A DNA stretch of 64,000 nucleotides from Sanghuangporus weigelae (Eukaryota; Basidiomycota; Agaricomycetes; Hymenochaetales; Hymenochaetaceae). How positions within the stretch are numbered: the first letter of the stretch is position 1; each line of letters opens with the position of its first letter. The stretch covers positions 4,030,001 through 4,094,000 of the forward strand of contig CP137318.1 in assembly GCA_033182465.1 (NCBI GenBank). Direction: 5' to 3'. The translations under genes were made by a program, and so were the position numbers. The notes beneath the pieces are model-generated. The model saw only the letters and a program-made list of their open reading frames with translations, did not search any database and was not told the DNA's origin. Positions 48,691 to 61,567 of this stretch are shown here, one piece after another.

Positions 48691-50898
48691 TCACGGAGGC
48701 TGAACCTTCCGATCAGTAGGGTATCCATGCACATTTCTCTCCCTCCCTTCCAGACCAGTTTGGGAACCATCCGCATCATCAGCAAGCGTCGTCGCCGCCC
48801 GCCCGCTGCTCGTCTGCCCACGGAGCGTCGTCCCGCTCAAAGTCGTTTCAGCGCGCTGAGCTTCAACAGAAAGCGCATCTCCGTCCGTCGCATCCTGCTC
48901 GTCTCCGCCAGCTTCGTCAGTGCCTGGAACGACGCCGGGAGGTATAGGCGGAGAGGTGGGTGTGTAAGCAGGCGGGTTCCGGCGCTCGGGGGGTGGGCGG
49001 CGAGGTGCGTTCGCAGAAGTGAAGAGATCGGTTGCGTTTGTCGTGTTGTTCGTATTCTGACTCGAGTCGCTGGGTCCTCTTCCAAGCCCGGCCTTCCCGT
49101 TCAACCCAGGAGTGGTGGACCTCCCGATATCAGCACTGGCGCCCATAGGCTCGGGGAGCACGGGCGGAAGGACGAAGGGCGTAATCGCCCCCTCAGGATG
49201 CTCTCCCCCCATATTCATACCGTGCGAGCCAGCAGACAAGACAGCGCTATCGCCCGACAAGGTATGTGCATGGCTGTTCCTCGCCATTGCGGAGCCCGAC
49301 ATCACCGATGGAGCACCGGTAGCGTAGGCGCTGCTCACCGTAGGGTTGGACGGGTTGTTCATTGTCACCATTCCCATTCCGGGTCCTAACATAGGCGGGA
49401 TTCCATATCCGTAATTCTTCCCGGGCTGCGTGTGGGTTATGTAGTCAGTGCCCAAGGGAGGTGTCGCAGTGGCAGTAGGACCCGAAATGAAGCTGCTCGA
49501 ACTTGGCATCGTGTTGTACGGTGGCCTGCCATTACTTGTACTTCCCGACCCGCCCGTAAGTGAGAGCGGTAATGACGGCCCAGGGCTCGAGTTCGATAAG
49601 TTATTATAGGCATACCCCGCATGCGTTTGTCCAGCATACTTCCCTCCGGTGTGAAGAGGCTGATGTCCATCAGCGGCAGTAGTAGCGTTACTCCCAGTCC
49701 TCCAGTGTGACAAAGGCGAAAAGCGAAATGTTGAGAACGTCGGGCGATGCTTGAGGTTCGCTCCTTGCGCATGACCCGCACGAAGGCGAGATCGACGCCG
49801 GAGGAAGAAGAACAGGAGACCCAGAGCGAGGGCACCGAGAACACCCCCTACGACACCACCGACGACCGCTCCTGTGTTGTTTCCCTCCTTGTTGCTGCTG
49901 TCGCGGCTAGATTCTGTAATGTCCGGCTTATCTTTACAATTAGACAGCGAAATACGTTAGATTCGTTATTTCAGCTACAAGTTTCATCTCGACGTACTTT
50001 CGTTAGCGACACTCTCGGCCACCGACGCATCGAAGAGCGCGTTATGCCATGTCGATGCTACAGGACAATTCAAATTATCAGGACCTGGAAATGATGCTTA
50101 TTTGCCGGATAGGGCGAGAAACTCACGGTCAGTCGTAGCCCAGAAAGGAATCGCCGTCTCGTCCGGGATGGGCGTGTCCGCAGGATAATAACTATATAGA
50201 GCACGGATATAATTATATCGTGAGGCCTAAAAACAGGCGCAGAGTACGTACACATCGCTTGAGAGTAGAGATCCAGTACAATTGGTACTATATCCAGACC
50301 ATCTTGAAAATAAAAATATCAATATTTGCATGATTACTATGTTGCCCAGAAGAGAGGACCCACCCAAGCATGGCACTATCGAAGTTCTCTCCTTGGCAGA
50401 ACGCACATGCCTGCAAGGTATTATACACTGCCCACGAACTGTAACGCATAACGCAAATGCGTTTCTTGTCAATACTAACCCTCCATCAAACAAAACAATA
50501 AGCGCTCACCACCTACAACCATTCGCATTCCCGGCAGTTGGCGGTGTATAATGCACACTAGTATTTTGAATAGGAACAATCTCCCAGTTCCCGCCCGCAC
50601 ACTGAGCAAGGAGATATGCAGCGACGATACAAGGACTCTGTTCGAGCGAGTTGTCCATCCAGTCGAATTGACTGAGGCATGTTGCAGAAGATTGGACTGC
50701 TCGCGGCGAGAGGTGCTGAAGACCCAGTAGTGGATCCAAAGACAAGTCTCTCGAGAAAGAGTCCATCGGTGCTGATGATGCTATTACGTTTGGAATTAAC
50801 AGCCCAAGAAAGACTACGGGGGCGCATATGCGCTTTGAAATAGAAATAGACGCCCTAGGCCTAATCGCAGAGTCCCAGCTTGATCTCGCCATCGCCAT
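48691..50898 (-). CDS. single-pass membrane protein, SKG6/AXL2-like TM, paralogue 2
   Basis: Tandem paralogue of the gene at 45352-47398. The first exon has an Arg/Ser-rich start, a hydrophobic leader (KRICAPVVFLGLLIPNVIAS), and the family core CLSQFDWMDNSLEQSPCIVA followed by AYLLAQCAGGNWEIVPI. Middle exons supply ACAFCQGENFD, RWSGYSTNCTG, YYPADTPIPDETAIPFWA and STWHNALFDASVAESVAN. The last exon has the span GAVVGGVVGGVLGALALGLL, FFFLRRRSRLRAGH and a long Gly/Ser/Pro-rich tail ending DRKVQPP. The Cys pattern, exon order and span placement match paralogue 1, while the tails are unrelated in sequence. Start at 50898. Likely a surface protein with a cytoplasmic tail; no ligand or partner can be inferred. 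Confidence 0.78.
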
Positions 50899-52566
50899 CT
50901 CTTAAATTGATGATTGTGAGCCCGAGTCCAACTCAACCCGTCTGTGCAACGCAGTCTAGTCGACACCGACGCGGACGGATGGGTGCTGATGGAAGAAAGC
51001 AGAGCGAAGCGGGGAGGACGGGGAGTGGACGGGCATTATGGCGGTAACTGAAAGCAGATATAGATTGAGAATGCGATCAGCACATGCCTGAACCCATATG
51101 CGTGCCGCTTATTGCCGTAACGTAACCTCACACCCATCATGTCATCTCAAACTCTTGAAATCGTCTATAATTTGAAATGTTTCATAATAAGATCACTCAT
51201 GTGTATCACAGAAAGTGATTTCTGAAACTGCATGCTCTATAGTCAGGCAAAAGAGCTAATCCTACGTTCTCGTTTTCGACCGAGCGCTTACTCACACATT
51301 TACCAGGAAGGCTCCTCATCTATTCGTAGAAACTCAATTCGTCGAAGAACTTCGTACATACGCCGAGGAAAGCGGACAGTAGCATCCAGGCAGAGCGCGA
51401 AGAACACAGAAAGCTACAGTCTAGACTACTAATGGTACTGCACCCGGAAAGACCTCGGTTCTTCTTCTCTTCCGCATGGCTTTGGGTGTCCCAATGTGGG
51501 TTGGAATCCAAATAGAACCTACGGAATCAGATTTACGTCCTGCTGTCACCGGAGTACCTCTTTCATTTCTTTCTTCACCCGCGCACTGGCGCTGTGTTCA
51601 TTCACTGCACAATGCACTCACGGCCGTAAAAGATAGCAAACCCAATATGGTTTCAGAGTCAAGTCAGAAGCGAAAGGGAGTGATCAAAAGTGTCTCTCTG
51701 AAAGCCGTCCATCTGCAACTGCCTGTTGAGTTGACCAGTGGGTAACGAAGAGCCATTCATAGATGGCTGTCGCAATATCCCGATGAGTATGAACGGAAGT
51801 TCCTCCTTTAGTTTTAGAAGTGATAATTCAGTGATACGAAGCTTCATACTCGCATTCGAAATCAGCTCTCAAAGACGTGCGAAGCCTTAGGCTGTGAACA
51901 GAAGATTCATCGGTATGCAGTGTCCATCCAACGCCACAGAGTCATAAAGAGAATATCTGATAGACATGCTCCGGGACGTCCAACGGCGTTAACATTCATG
52001 ACAGAAGCCAAGTAAAACTGCACCGAGGCGCCGGAGGGTGATTTCTCGCTGTCCGCGCTAATATCAAATGAGCTTCAGATGTTTGCTACCTTGTTGAGAT
52101 GGAAAGACATGATATGATACCAGAAGAAATTTCAGAGGTCTTCGTTGCAAGTAAGACTATTTCCCGGCATGATAACATCCCAGGTATTTTTCGTACGCGT
52201 CAGTAATACTCACGTTTCTTCCCAATAAATACAAAACCATTGCAAAATTCCAGGGGGGAAGTAAGACAAGCAGTCCATAATCTTGACAAATAATAATCTG
52301 GTATGCTTTCTTCCAGTAAATCGAACCCCACAATGAAGTATATTTTTAAATCTTTCATCCGTTTCCTTGTAATATACAGATTAAGTCGGTAATGCTAATG
52401 AGTCTAGGCTTGTTGATGAAGGGATGCGGACATTACAACATGCGAGTCAAGGAAATAATTATTTGTACGTACGACAATTCTATTGGTCATGCGATAAGAA
52501 AAGGGGGGGAACAGGCCTCCGAAGTCGAAAGTTTTGGAGAGCAGGAGCACAGCAAAGGAAACAAAT
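50899..52566. other. intergenic, no gene seen
   Basis: 1.7 kb. It includes the promoter of the membrane-protein gene on the left and the 3' flank of the transporter on the right. Open stretches (for example 51476-51745 plus) have no motif. Confidence 0.4.
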
Positions 52567-54415
52567 TCAGAAGAGGGTCGATAGCGAGTAAGCGTTGAGG
52601 ATGGTCATGGAGATGAACATGATAATATACTGCGGAACGAGGAATAAAGGAAGTACACCTGCTTCGCCTGTCCCGGAGTATACCTGCGTCAGATACACTT
52701 GTGACGTTGCAGTTGGTACACACGACATGAACCTGGTTTAAATAAAATGAGTATTCACGAGCCGTGCATCAAACTTACGAGAAAGACTCTTACATGCAGA
52801 CGTACCGCAGCACCTTATCGCTTGGGTCGACGAATCCCGTCTTTACCAGACCCTGGACGATAAGGACGCCAAGTACAGGCAATAAAGCCATCTTCGTCAC
52901 CGAGAACCACAGAATCGCGCCTAGAGGCAGCTGGCCCCATTCTCCCCTCCTCGGTACCCGCACCCTCGCCACGGCGCTTCCTAGACAGATCAAGCCCAGC
53001 GGAACGGAGGCAGCACCGACAAACTCTGCACAATCGAGGATGAACGCAAGCGGTGGTTGGCCGTCAGGCGCGTTTGGGATAGGGTCGTTCTCGACAGGCG
53101 TGAAGAGCGCCTTGAGGGGCGTGACGGCAGAGATGACGATGCTGATGACGATGGTTATCGAACAAGGTAGGAGCAGCGAGCGCATAGCCGAATGGGAGAT
53201 TCGCAAAATCTTCGTCCGAAGGGAAGGTTTGGTTGCGGATTTGAAGACAGGAGCAGACGATGTAGGTCCAATTGACGGTGTTCGAGACGGATGAGGCGAC
53301 GGATCCTGAGAGGGTCCTGTCTCTGTCGGCGCAGCAGTCGAGTCGTCCGGACTAAACGTGACTCGCTTCTCAGCAAGATCAGCAAGGTCAGCAAGCATGT
53401 TCGGCGGCATATGGGCGGCTGTCACCTCCGCTGCACTCATTTCTCTTTCCTCTCCATGCATTTCGTCGTTAGTTGCGCTACTGTTCTGTGCCTCCAACTT
53501 CTCCTCGTCTCGGCTGATTGATGACGGCTGATCTTTTCGTCGCCGGAAACATGGAATGAAACGGAAGATGCGTACAGCTGACTGTGATGTTCTTTTCGTC
53601 TGGACAGCCACAGAAGCTCGCATCTCGTCGTCACTGACGTCCGGACCTGCGTAATCCATCGCTACCAGTCGGTGAGAACCCATAGGGAAAAGGGAAATCT
53701 GTATTAAGATCAGGATTGGATTCGAATACCAATTGAAAGAAGGCTTACGAAGAAAACAAAGATAAATCCTGCGACATACGCGACGGAGATGGTCTGATCT
53801 GTCGACGGGTCAAAGGGTCTATTCGCAGTTATGCTCGTGATAACCGCGGTAGCTGAAGAGCATCGCATTCTCAGTCCTCATATGTTGGCCATCAAGACAT
53901 AGAAAATTACTCACGAATGTCGCTGTAGTTCGAGATCGTTCCGGCGCATAGAATACCATATCTAAATCGATACGGTATCCAGAAAAACCACTTGGTACTC
54001 CATGCAAGGAATAGGCCAATAGCCTCATAGATGAATGCAATGGCGACAAGTACTCCGAGGTTGTTGATATTTTGCGGTGTGAACGCAGGAACAATTTTAG
54101 AGAACATCAGGCATGGCCTACGAGTTCGTTCGGAGTGCTGAGATGAGATGCTAATTGCTATAAAGAGATAAGGTACTTACAAGGTGACGTTCAGGACTAT
54201 TTGTCCTGCGCCTCGAGATGCCTCTCGAGGGAAGAGGTCTGCTTTGGTGATGGCAAAGCCAAACGCAGCGCTTAACCATCTGAAGGGACGCATCGATTCG
54301 AGTCATTAGTGGATTCCTTCAAACCGAAAAATAAGAAAATAGGTACTCACAATCGGGAAATAAGAGGCCGAATAGAAACCCAGATGAGAGCCCCAATAGA
54401 CAGGCTATCCGACAT
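52567..54415 (-). CDS. auxin-efflux-carrier-family (PIN-like) transporter
   Basis: Membrane transport protein of the AEC family (PF03547), similar in layout to yeast ECM3-type ER proteins. The start at 54415 gives MSDSLSIGALIWVSIRPLIS. Exon 2 has AAFGFAITKADLFP and GAGQIVLNVTL. Exon 3 has the membrane segments NINNLGVLVAIAFIYEAIGL and FRYGILCAGTISNYSDI. A ~170-aa Ser/Glu-rich cytoplasmic loop follows. The C-terminal spans are LLLPCSITIVISIVISAVTP, VGAASVPLGLICLGSAVARV, GAILWFSVTKMALLPVLGVL, CVPTATSQVYLTQVYSG and PQYIIMFISMTILNAYSL. The ordering, with the NxS/T-rich crossover and the long central loop, is typical of fungal members. Plants use relatives for auxin; the fungal substrate is not known. 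Confidence 0.87.
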
Positions 54416-55206
54416 CGTCGACGTCAAAAGTCGAGGTATTTAGATCCTGCAATGAGAGACGCTCGATGTCGAAGGCAACTATACCAACTCAAGACGTCAA
54501 AAGGGCTTAGAACGGGAAAAATTCTATGTTCTCATCGCTTCGCAGCAGCATAAATAAGAGGGATCCAAGCAACGCAACAACGGAGACCCGTACCACCCCT
54601 TGCCCCAATCAACAGCGATAGGAGAACCATAAGAAGAAATTTCGCGTTTCGCGCGCGCGGCCGACGGGAGCGACGGAGTCCAATCCAGTCCTCGGTTGTT
54701 GAGGAATGTTGAAGCCGCGGCGATTATAAATAGTTTCTGTCATGAACGGATCGGCGGAAGCCCGTTTTCGAGGAAAATTCTGGAGATTTTGCTTCAAACT
54801 TGGCCAAAATCGCTCGATTTGGAGGAATTGTAACTGTACCCTGATAAATTCCTGCGGGGTAGTAAGCGACGGGCATTATAAGGAACTGGCGTTGCGAGTC
54901 ATTACGGAGACTTACCACCGCTAGAATAAACAGATGAAATCTCGGTCTAAAGGACCGAAGATGAGAAATGACATGTGAGTTTTACAAAAACTAGCTTTAC
55001 TGTTCGGATATTATGTATTACAACCCAACGAAGAAAGACGACATGGAATAAAAAGATAAATGAAGAATAACAGTGAATAAATAGTAGGCAAAACGGAAGG
55101 ATCGGATAGGCGGAGGACAGAAGGCACATACAAGAACGAGCTTCGGAACTTCCACACTCAAAATCAAAGTTCGTCATAGTCCACTTCATAACATAAAATG
55201 AAACGA

Positions 55207-56927
55207 TCAAGACCCGCAGCAACGCGCCCCACCTTGCAAATTCATCCTCTCCCTCAGCCACACCGACCGACTCTCCGCGGAACCATTGAAGAGACCAAGC
55301 CGCAGTCTGAATGTATCGGACCCTGTCGGACCCGGCGCCTGCTCATTCCCATGCTCTCGATTAATACCAAGAGCCTCCAGAGCTTCGGAGTACGCCCAAC
55401 TCATGCAGACGCGCCTTGCGATATGCTCAAATGCGGGTCCGACACCTTCGCCTGTCTTTGCTGATGTGAGAAATAGTTTAGGTCCTCGCTCAGGGCGAGG
55501 TGGGAGAGGCAAGCGTTGCTCGTGCTTTTTACGATGTGAAAGCAAGTGCTTGGAGGCATCGGTATTGCTGTCGACGTGCAAGGCGGGTAAAAAGGAAGAG
55601 GAAGCAGAAGGTTCGATTGGTGTTGGTGGGGTAGGAACGGCGGAATGCGAAACTTGAGATCGCAGGAAAAGGCTTGGGGTGACAGTCGGAACAGAGGAAG
55701 AGGATGAAACAGATGTAGAAGTCATTCGTCTCGCCCTGCGCGAATTGTTGGGCGGTGTGGACGGCTTGCCTGCAATGAGAGATGATGACGGAGACGATGG
55801 TGCCGAAAGGTCATGTTCGCCATGAAATGGCGACGATGGCGCTGATTCAAAGTGGTCAAAAATAGAGGAAGAAGGAGTGTGGTAGATTGTCTGTGTCGTG
55901 CGTGCGCTTGTCATCGTCCCGCCTAGCATTGACGAAGCTGCCTCGGAGGAACGTGATTTCTGGAGACGCCGAAACGGATGTATGTGGCCGTTGCTTGGTT
56001 GGATAGAAATGGACTGCGATCGCATCCGAGGAGGTGAATGGACTTTGCGATCGAGCTTAATGCGATCGCCGACGTCTTCATCCTCCTCGGGCTTAGAATC
56101 GGATTTTCGATGAGAAGACGAGGACGTGACAGAATGAAGAGAAAATCCGGATATCGCACGTCGCATGAAGTGTCCAGTGGATTGACGACTGTGGTCGGGA
56201 TTAACATCGGATAGGAATGGGTCATTCGCTTCGCCTTCGTCAGATGCAGACATGTAATGGTCGTCTCCAAATTCATCTCGAGATGTCCTTGGAATGAGAT
56301 CCTCTAGAAACCTTTCAGCCTCTGCCTCCGTTACACGCTTCCCAACGCCTTCACTACGGGTGTCGCTCGCAGCTTCAGTTGCACTCCCGTTGGTCTCATC
56401 AGTCTCGACCAGGTCAACCTTGTTCCCAACGACGACACAACAAAACTCCTCGGCCTCTTCGTCTGGCACAGGCGCATATGTCTTGAACGTTTCCCACCAC
56501 TTCGCCAGTGCATGCAGCGTTTCGGGTCGATTGACGTCAAACATGAGAAGCGCAGCATCAGCACCCCTGAAGAATGCAGTCGAGAGGCTTGAAAATCGTT
56601 CTTGCCCTGCTGTGTCCTGCACGGTCGTCTCGCTTCAGCATATATATACAGGACCCAGACGAGGAGGACGCACCCATATTTGCAGAGTAACGGACTCGTC
56701 TGGATTCTGGTAATGTGGTAAGGTCTTGGTGATGAAGTCTGTGCCAATCGTCGCGCGGTAGCCCGTCGAGTACTTCCCAGTTATATACTATATGATTACA
56801 CACAGGAAGTAGCATAAGGTAAGTCGTCGTCCGGTGAGAGAGAATACTCCTAATTACTGACCTGATTCCGAAGACTCGTCTTGCCAACGCCCGAGTCGCC
56901 AATGATGACAAGCTTAATAGTCCGCAT
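55207..56927 (-). CDS. Rab-type GTPase (Ypt7/Rab7-like) with large insert
   Basis: The first exon reads MRTIKLVIIGDSGVGKTSLR (P-loop GDSGVGKT). The second gives YITGKYSTGYRATIGTDFIT (switch I, G2 Thr). The third starts with WDTAGQERFSSLSTAFFRGA (G3, switch II), then VVVGNKVDLVETDE (G4, NKVD). In ordinary Rabs the G5 motif follows within 30-40 residues. Here ~230 residues of Ser-rich, low-complexity sequence intervene before LFLTSAKTGEGVGPAFEHIA (G5, SAK). The tail ends ARCCGS, a CCXX-type prenylation site. The start at 56927 gives the canonical N-terminus. Rab7-like proteins direct late endosome-to-vacuole fusion; the assignment to Ypt7 rests on RNQYI and the switch sequence and is moderate. 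All nucleotide-binding motifs are intact, so it should bind GTP. Confidence 0.85.
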
Positions 56928-59900
56928 CTTCTCAGCTTCGCCGCCGTTGCGCGCGCTTATCCAAAACGCGTGCTTTCATGCGTTGTTGTCGACGACGTTG
57001 CTCGGGTTCAAGGCTTATCGCACGGCCACCGAGCAGGTTCATGTCAACGCCATGGAAGCAACGGGAGCAAAGTGGGACCCTATTGGGAAGTACATTCTCA
57101 CGATTTGTTATTCCCGATTTAGGTCCATTTTATCTCCGCTTTAACTGCATTTCTGCGACTCGCGTCGGCCACTTCTCGTCGGGATGCCATCTCTGTCCCT
57201 ATCTTTACTTCATCGTTGCTCATTTGATAATGTCCGGCCGCCGTTGTAGCACAAGCAAAAGTTCGCGCTACTCGCTTCGCTCTACCAAGGTCAGCTATTG
57301 TCAAGTATTTTGGTCGGTGTAAAGACAAGCCTTTATTATTGGACACGTCTTTGGCGACAATTTTCTTCGCTCCTTTGACTCTGTACACCATCGTCGTCCC
57401 TTATTCGCTCATGGTCATTTCGCATGTGGAAGCCCAAAAGCAGGAGATTGACTAGGCGTTGGAAGCCGAAAGCGTATGCATTGACACCGGATACCTCACG
57501 TATTTCTGCGCCTGACTGCGTCTTGCTCGCTCGATTTCTTTGGCGCGCGACGGTGACGTTTTGAAGATCAACTCTTACCTGCGTACTTTGTTCTGGGCTT
57601 GCGAAACTTATTCTAAGACTTCCCCTTCTTCTGCATGTCTCTGCCTTACAATCCTAGATACGACCAGCTTCGGCGTGGTATTCTCAATAGGACTAATCAC
57701 CTGGAGCAGGAAACAACTTTCTGTGTTTCCTAGTCTGCACCCTCGAATTAAATGTTTTCATCTAGTGGTTCGGCTCGGTTTGTTCACTCGTATCGTTCAC
57801 TCGAATTAGGATGTGGATTGAAAGGCAGACGTGGGCTTCTGAGAGCGAGCTTATCGAGCAACACGGTACAGAAGGATGAAACTAACTAACCCGGCTTTCT
57901 TGCACCTGCGTACATTCTTCGTTTATGCTTTGATTTATGTATCGAAGGCGAGACAAAGCCATCCGTGGGTACCGATCCAATGACGAATCTCAACGATTCA
58001 TGCGCCTTGGGAGCATTTGGGAGCGACCTCCATCGCCATGGCTGTTTCTGCACGCGCGGAGAAAGGGCGATACCTGTTCGGCTAGACAAATGAAGCTGGC
58101 ATATGGCTTGATATTCCATTTCTTCGGCTGCAGCTAGCGAGGACATCTAATTTATACAGTTTACGCAGTACACTATCATTGGGCATTCATTCTAATGATT
58201 CTGCGGCGATCGGACAACAGGATTGACCAGCCTAACCATGAGTTATCAATTTCGGCACTCATTGGAAGACCAAGGAAGCAGCATTTTTCCGAGTCCTGGA
58301 GCATTTAAAAGCAGTTCAGACAGAGAATCGCCCAGGAGACGGAACGTAGTATCGGTACAGCATAAGATGTGAACGTATTCATTTCTGTGAAACGCGCCAA
58401 TGCGTTGCCGTAATGAACGAAGCAGCGGGTAAACCAGCGTGTACTTCTTATGGTTCCGTGTATTGAGAACTACTCGCTCCGCTCCTTAGTCTCACGAACA
58501 AGGAGCGTAATGCGAAAGAAATGGGTGATAACATGGAATGATTATTTGTCAACAAAGATCAAATCGCGTAACAAAAGCGGGGCTCCGTGCACCGTCGTGC
58601 TCAATCTCCGCGGTGTGTGACCACAAAACAGAAGCACCGGCGGCGTTTTCGGAATAACAGCTGGCCAGATCTCGACTACGAGAGTCACAGCCGTCGGAAA
58701 GACAGAAGAGAAGCATGATAGGCTTTAACGTTGGGATTCAGGCTGTGTCAGTGTCAATGTTCAATTTACCGCGTCGATCTCGAAGCACAGGATCCGTCTC
58801 TTCCGAGTTCAGACCACGGATGTGGCCATTCGCTGTAGTCAGTGGACGGAGCGCATGGTGCTGACGTTGATGGGCGTCTTAGTGAGTTGAAGTAGCGCAG
58901 GAGAAGCAGATGATCAGTCCGAGTCGGCTTGGACTTGACGAGACAAAGACATGAATCAGAGACAGGAGCCCTGCAGAGCGTCTGTCTGATATAATCCATT
59001 CCTTCCGTTTATCTCTTCATCGCATCGCAAAACCCATCAGAAACGCTGCGATTCGCGCACCCCCGCTTCCGGAGACCCGTGCGCGTGACGCGGGGTAGCC
59101 CGGTTGGTTTTCTTGAGGCTGCCAATACTGAATCATGAGGGCAGGCTAAGACGCGTCCAAGAAATACCAAGAGCCAACCCCGCACTCCGAAGTGACCCGC
59201 ATGCGCGTGAGCTCCTTTCCCGCTCTACCCCGCATTTACGAGATCTCAGATGCATTTTCGATGATCGGGCATGTGAGAGGCAGCGATAATGCATGCGCAA
59301 TGCGCACGAATCGCATTGAGCATATTTTTTTACTGACGGATTGACTTGAAGATTTTGAAGGTGGAAAGTCAGAATGATAAAGCGAAGAAGCCTACAAGTC
59401 TGCAATGAGAGTTGCGGCGGGCATTTGTCTTGGATCCATGCTGGACTTCAGTCAAATACCCTTCACCTGACACGCGCGTTGTATAGAGCCCGAAGGGTGT
59501 TGTTTGTTACTCATCCGAGATTAGGACGTAATTTCGAATTGATCACAGAGGCATGAGAAGACATCACGTTCGTTCCTTGCATTCCATCTGTATTGTAATC
59601 TGCGCCATACATTTTTGGTTGGTGAATCTACACGAGAACCAAGACATTTTTGCGGAGGTCCGCGAAGGAGTTGCGACTGTTGCTCGCACCCTCCTAATGA
59701 TACGCCAACTTCTGTGGATGCTGTCCGATTTGCGGCGTGCTTTACAGGTTTGCATAGAGTTTCGGGAGCTGAAGAGTTTCTGGGTGAAGGGGTTGATGTC
59801 CGAGACAAAACTAGAAGAGTAATAGGGCGCCCGTTTGAGCCGAATTGAATTGGTTCTCCTATTTCATCACAGCTTTCACGAACAGCTGATCGATCCTCCC

Positions 59901-60465
59901 TCGTCCTGATAAATGTCGACTTCTTTGCAACCACGCTTGAGGAGGCGGCGGCGGCGGAGATGCCAAGCGGATAGAAACAACAAAAAAGACGAGGAACGTG
60001 CACAGAAGAATGGCAAACTATCAGACCAGAAAAACGGAAAAGACTGGATTGATTGGATGACCACATGGATAAAATTTATTGGCGACATCATCCAAGATCT
60101 TGCCGAGCGATGTGGGGGTGGGGTGACCCAGGTTGACCTGTAAAAATGCATAGATTTACCGGGGGATCCGAATCGGTTATACTGGTTACCTTAGACCGTG
60201 CCTTTCCAAGAACGGCTTTTCTGGTCTCTGATTCTAAATAAATTCCGGGCCACTCATTTCGTCCTCGCCTCTCGTCCGTCTGTCTTGCCCTTTAACCACC
60301 ATCTGCCTCTTTATCAACACCGGTGCCATCCGCCCTCCTCCCCCGCGCCACCGTCGACCATTTTCCGAGCCAACTTCGCGCAATCTCACGCACATCTTCG
60401 TCTCAACTTAAGCTTCACTCTACGCGCTCTCCGATAACGTTTGCCACCCAAAAGCACTCACAAAA
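56928..60465. other. 3.5-kb gene-poor stretch
   Basis: No gene could be supported on either strand. The plus strand at 56930-57560 has several separate hydrophobic open pieces in different frames (for example FRSILSPL and ATIFFAPLTLYTIVV), which could be the remains of a small membrane-protein gene, but I could not join them by consistent splicing. The rest (57.6-60.2 kb) contains only short open stretches. The last 200 bp are CT-rich and serve as the leader of the transporter at 60466. Confidence 0.45.
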
Positions 60466-61567
60466 ATGGCCGACATCGAGAAACACGGAAACGGCGGTTC
60501 AGTCGGTCACCAGGGTGCGGCCAACCAGGGTACATTCCCCATTGGCACCGGTGGACCAGGAAACCCACCCACTCTCGGTGCCTCGGGTGTCCAGCAGCAC
60601 TTCTACCAGGGAGGTCTGCCCCTTCGTACGTTCGCCAACCCGGCACCTCTGTAAGTCTCCACCAAGCTCTTCGTTTCCCCAGACGTTTTCTGATACTACT
60701 CTATTTCTATCTGTTCCGTTCCGCTCGGCGATGTGCCACCCGACACGATGCTGATAACGTGCCTTGCTTTTGACATTATCATCCCAGGGGTCTGTTTTCT
60801 TTCGCATCGACGACGTTCATCTTATCGTTGATCAATGTCAATGCCCGAGGAGTTTCGACACCGAACATTGTCGTCGGTATGGCGCTCGCCTGCGGTGGAC
60901 TCGCTCAGCTTCTCGCAGGCATGTGGGAATTCGCTGCGGGCAATACCTTTGGTGCGACCGGTGAGTAATGGACGCATACATGATCACCATATGCATCTGG
61001 GAAGAGGATCTTTTCACGACTTCCCTGCGATGATGCATTTGATTTTGATGTTTGCTTGCAAAAACCCGAGTCGCGCCGGATCGACGTGATTGACTGATGT
61101 GCTGACTAATTTCCAAATTTGTCAGCCTTCTCTTCTTATGGTGCTTTCTGGATGTCCTATGCCGTGATACAAATTCCAGACTCCGGTGTCATTGCAGCCT
61201 ATGACCGCCCGAACGACTTGACCAACGCCCTCGGTTTCTATCTTGGCGCTTGGTTCATGTTTACGTTCATGATGCTGTACGTTACTTTACTCTTTCTTTG
61301 CATATAACTCCTGATCCGTTCCATAGGATCGCATCTTTGCGCTCGAACGTTGGCCTCATCTCGCTGTTCTTCTTTTTGACCCTGACCTTCATGTTCCTCA
61401 TGATTGGTGAGTTCACCGGTAACAACAGCGTTCATGAGGCAGGCGGGGGATTTGGAATCGTCACTGCAGCCATTGCCTACTATTGCGCTTGTGCAAACTT
61501 GTTCTCGCGCGACTCCTCGTTCGTTTCGCTCCCTCTCGTGCCGATCCCGAAACCACGTAGGGCGTGA
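60466..61567 (+). CDS. GPR1/FUN34/YaaH family acetate/ammonium transporter
   Basis: Membrane protein of the AceTr family (PF01184), acetate and possibly ammonium export or uptake at the plasma membrane. The start at 60466 gives a hydrophilic N-terminus (MADIEKHGNGGSVGHQG). The family signature NPAPLGL is split by the first intron (exon 1 ends at NPAPL). Following segments are FSFASTTFILSLINVNARGV, VVGMALACGGLAQLLAGMWE and FAAGNTFGAT, then FSSYGAFWMSYAVIQIP, then FYLGAWFMFTFMMLIASLRS, then LISLFFFLTLTFMFLMIGEF, and GGGFGIVTAAIAYYCACANL. The product ends PIPKPRRA. Six hydrophobic segments and three short introns are as expected for the family. No break seen. Confidence 0.92.
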
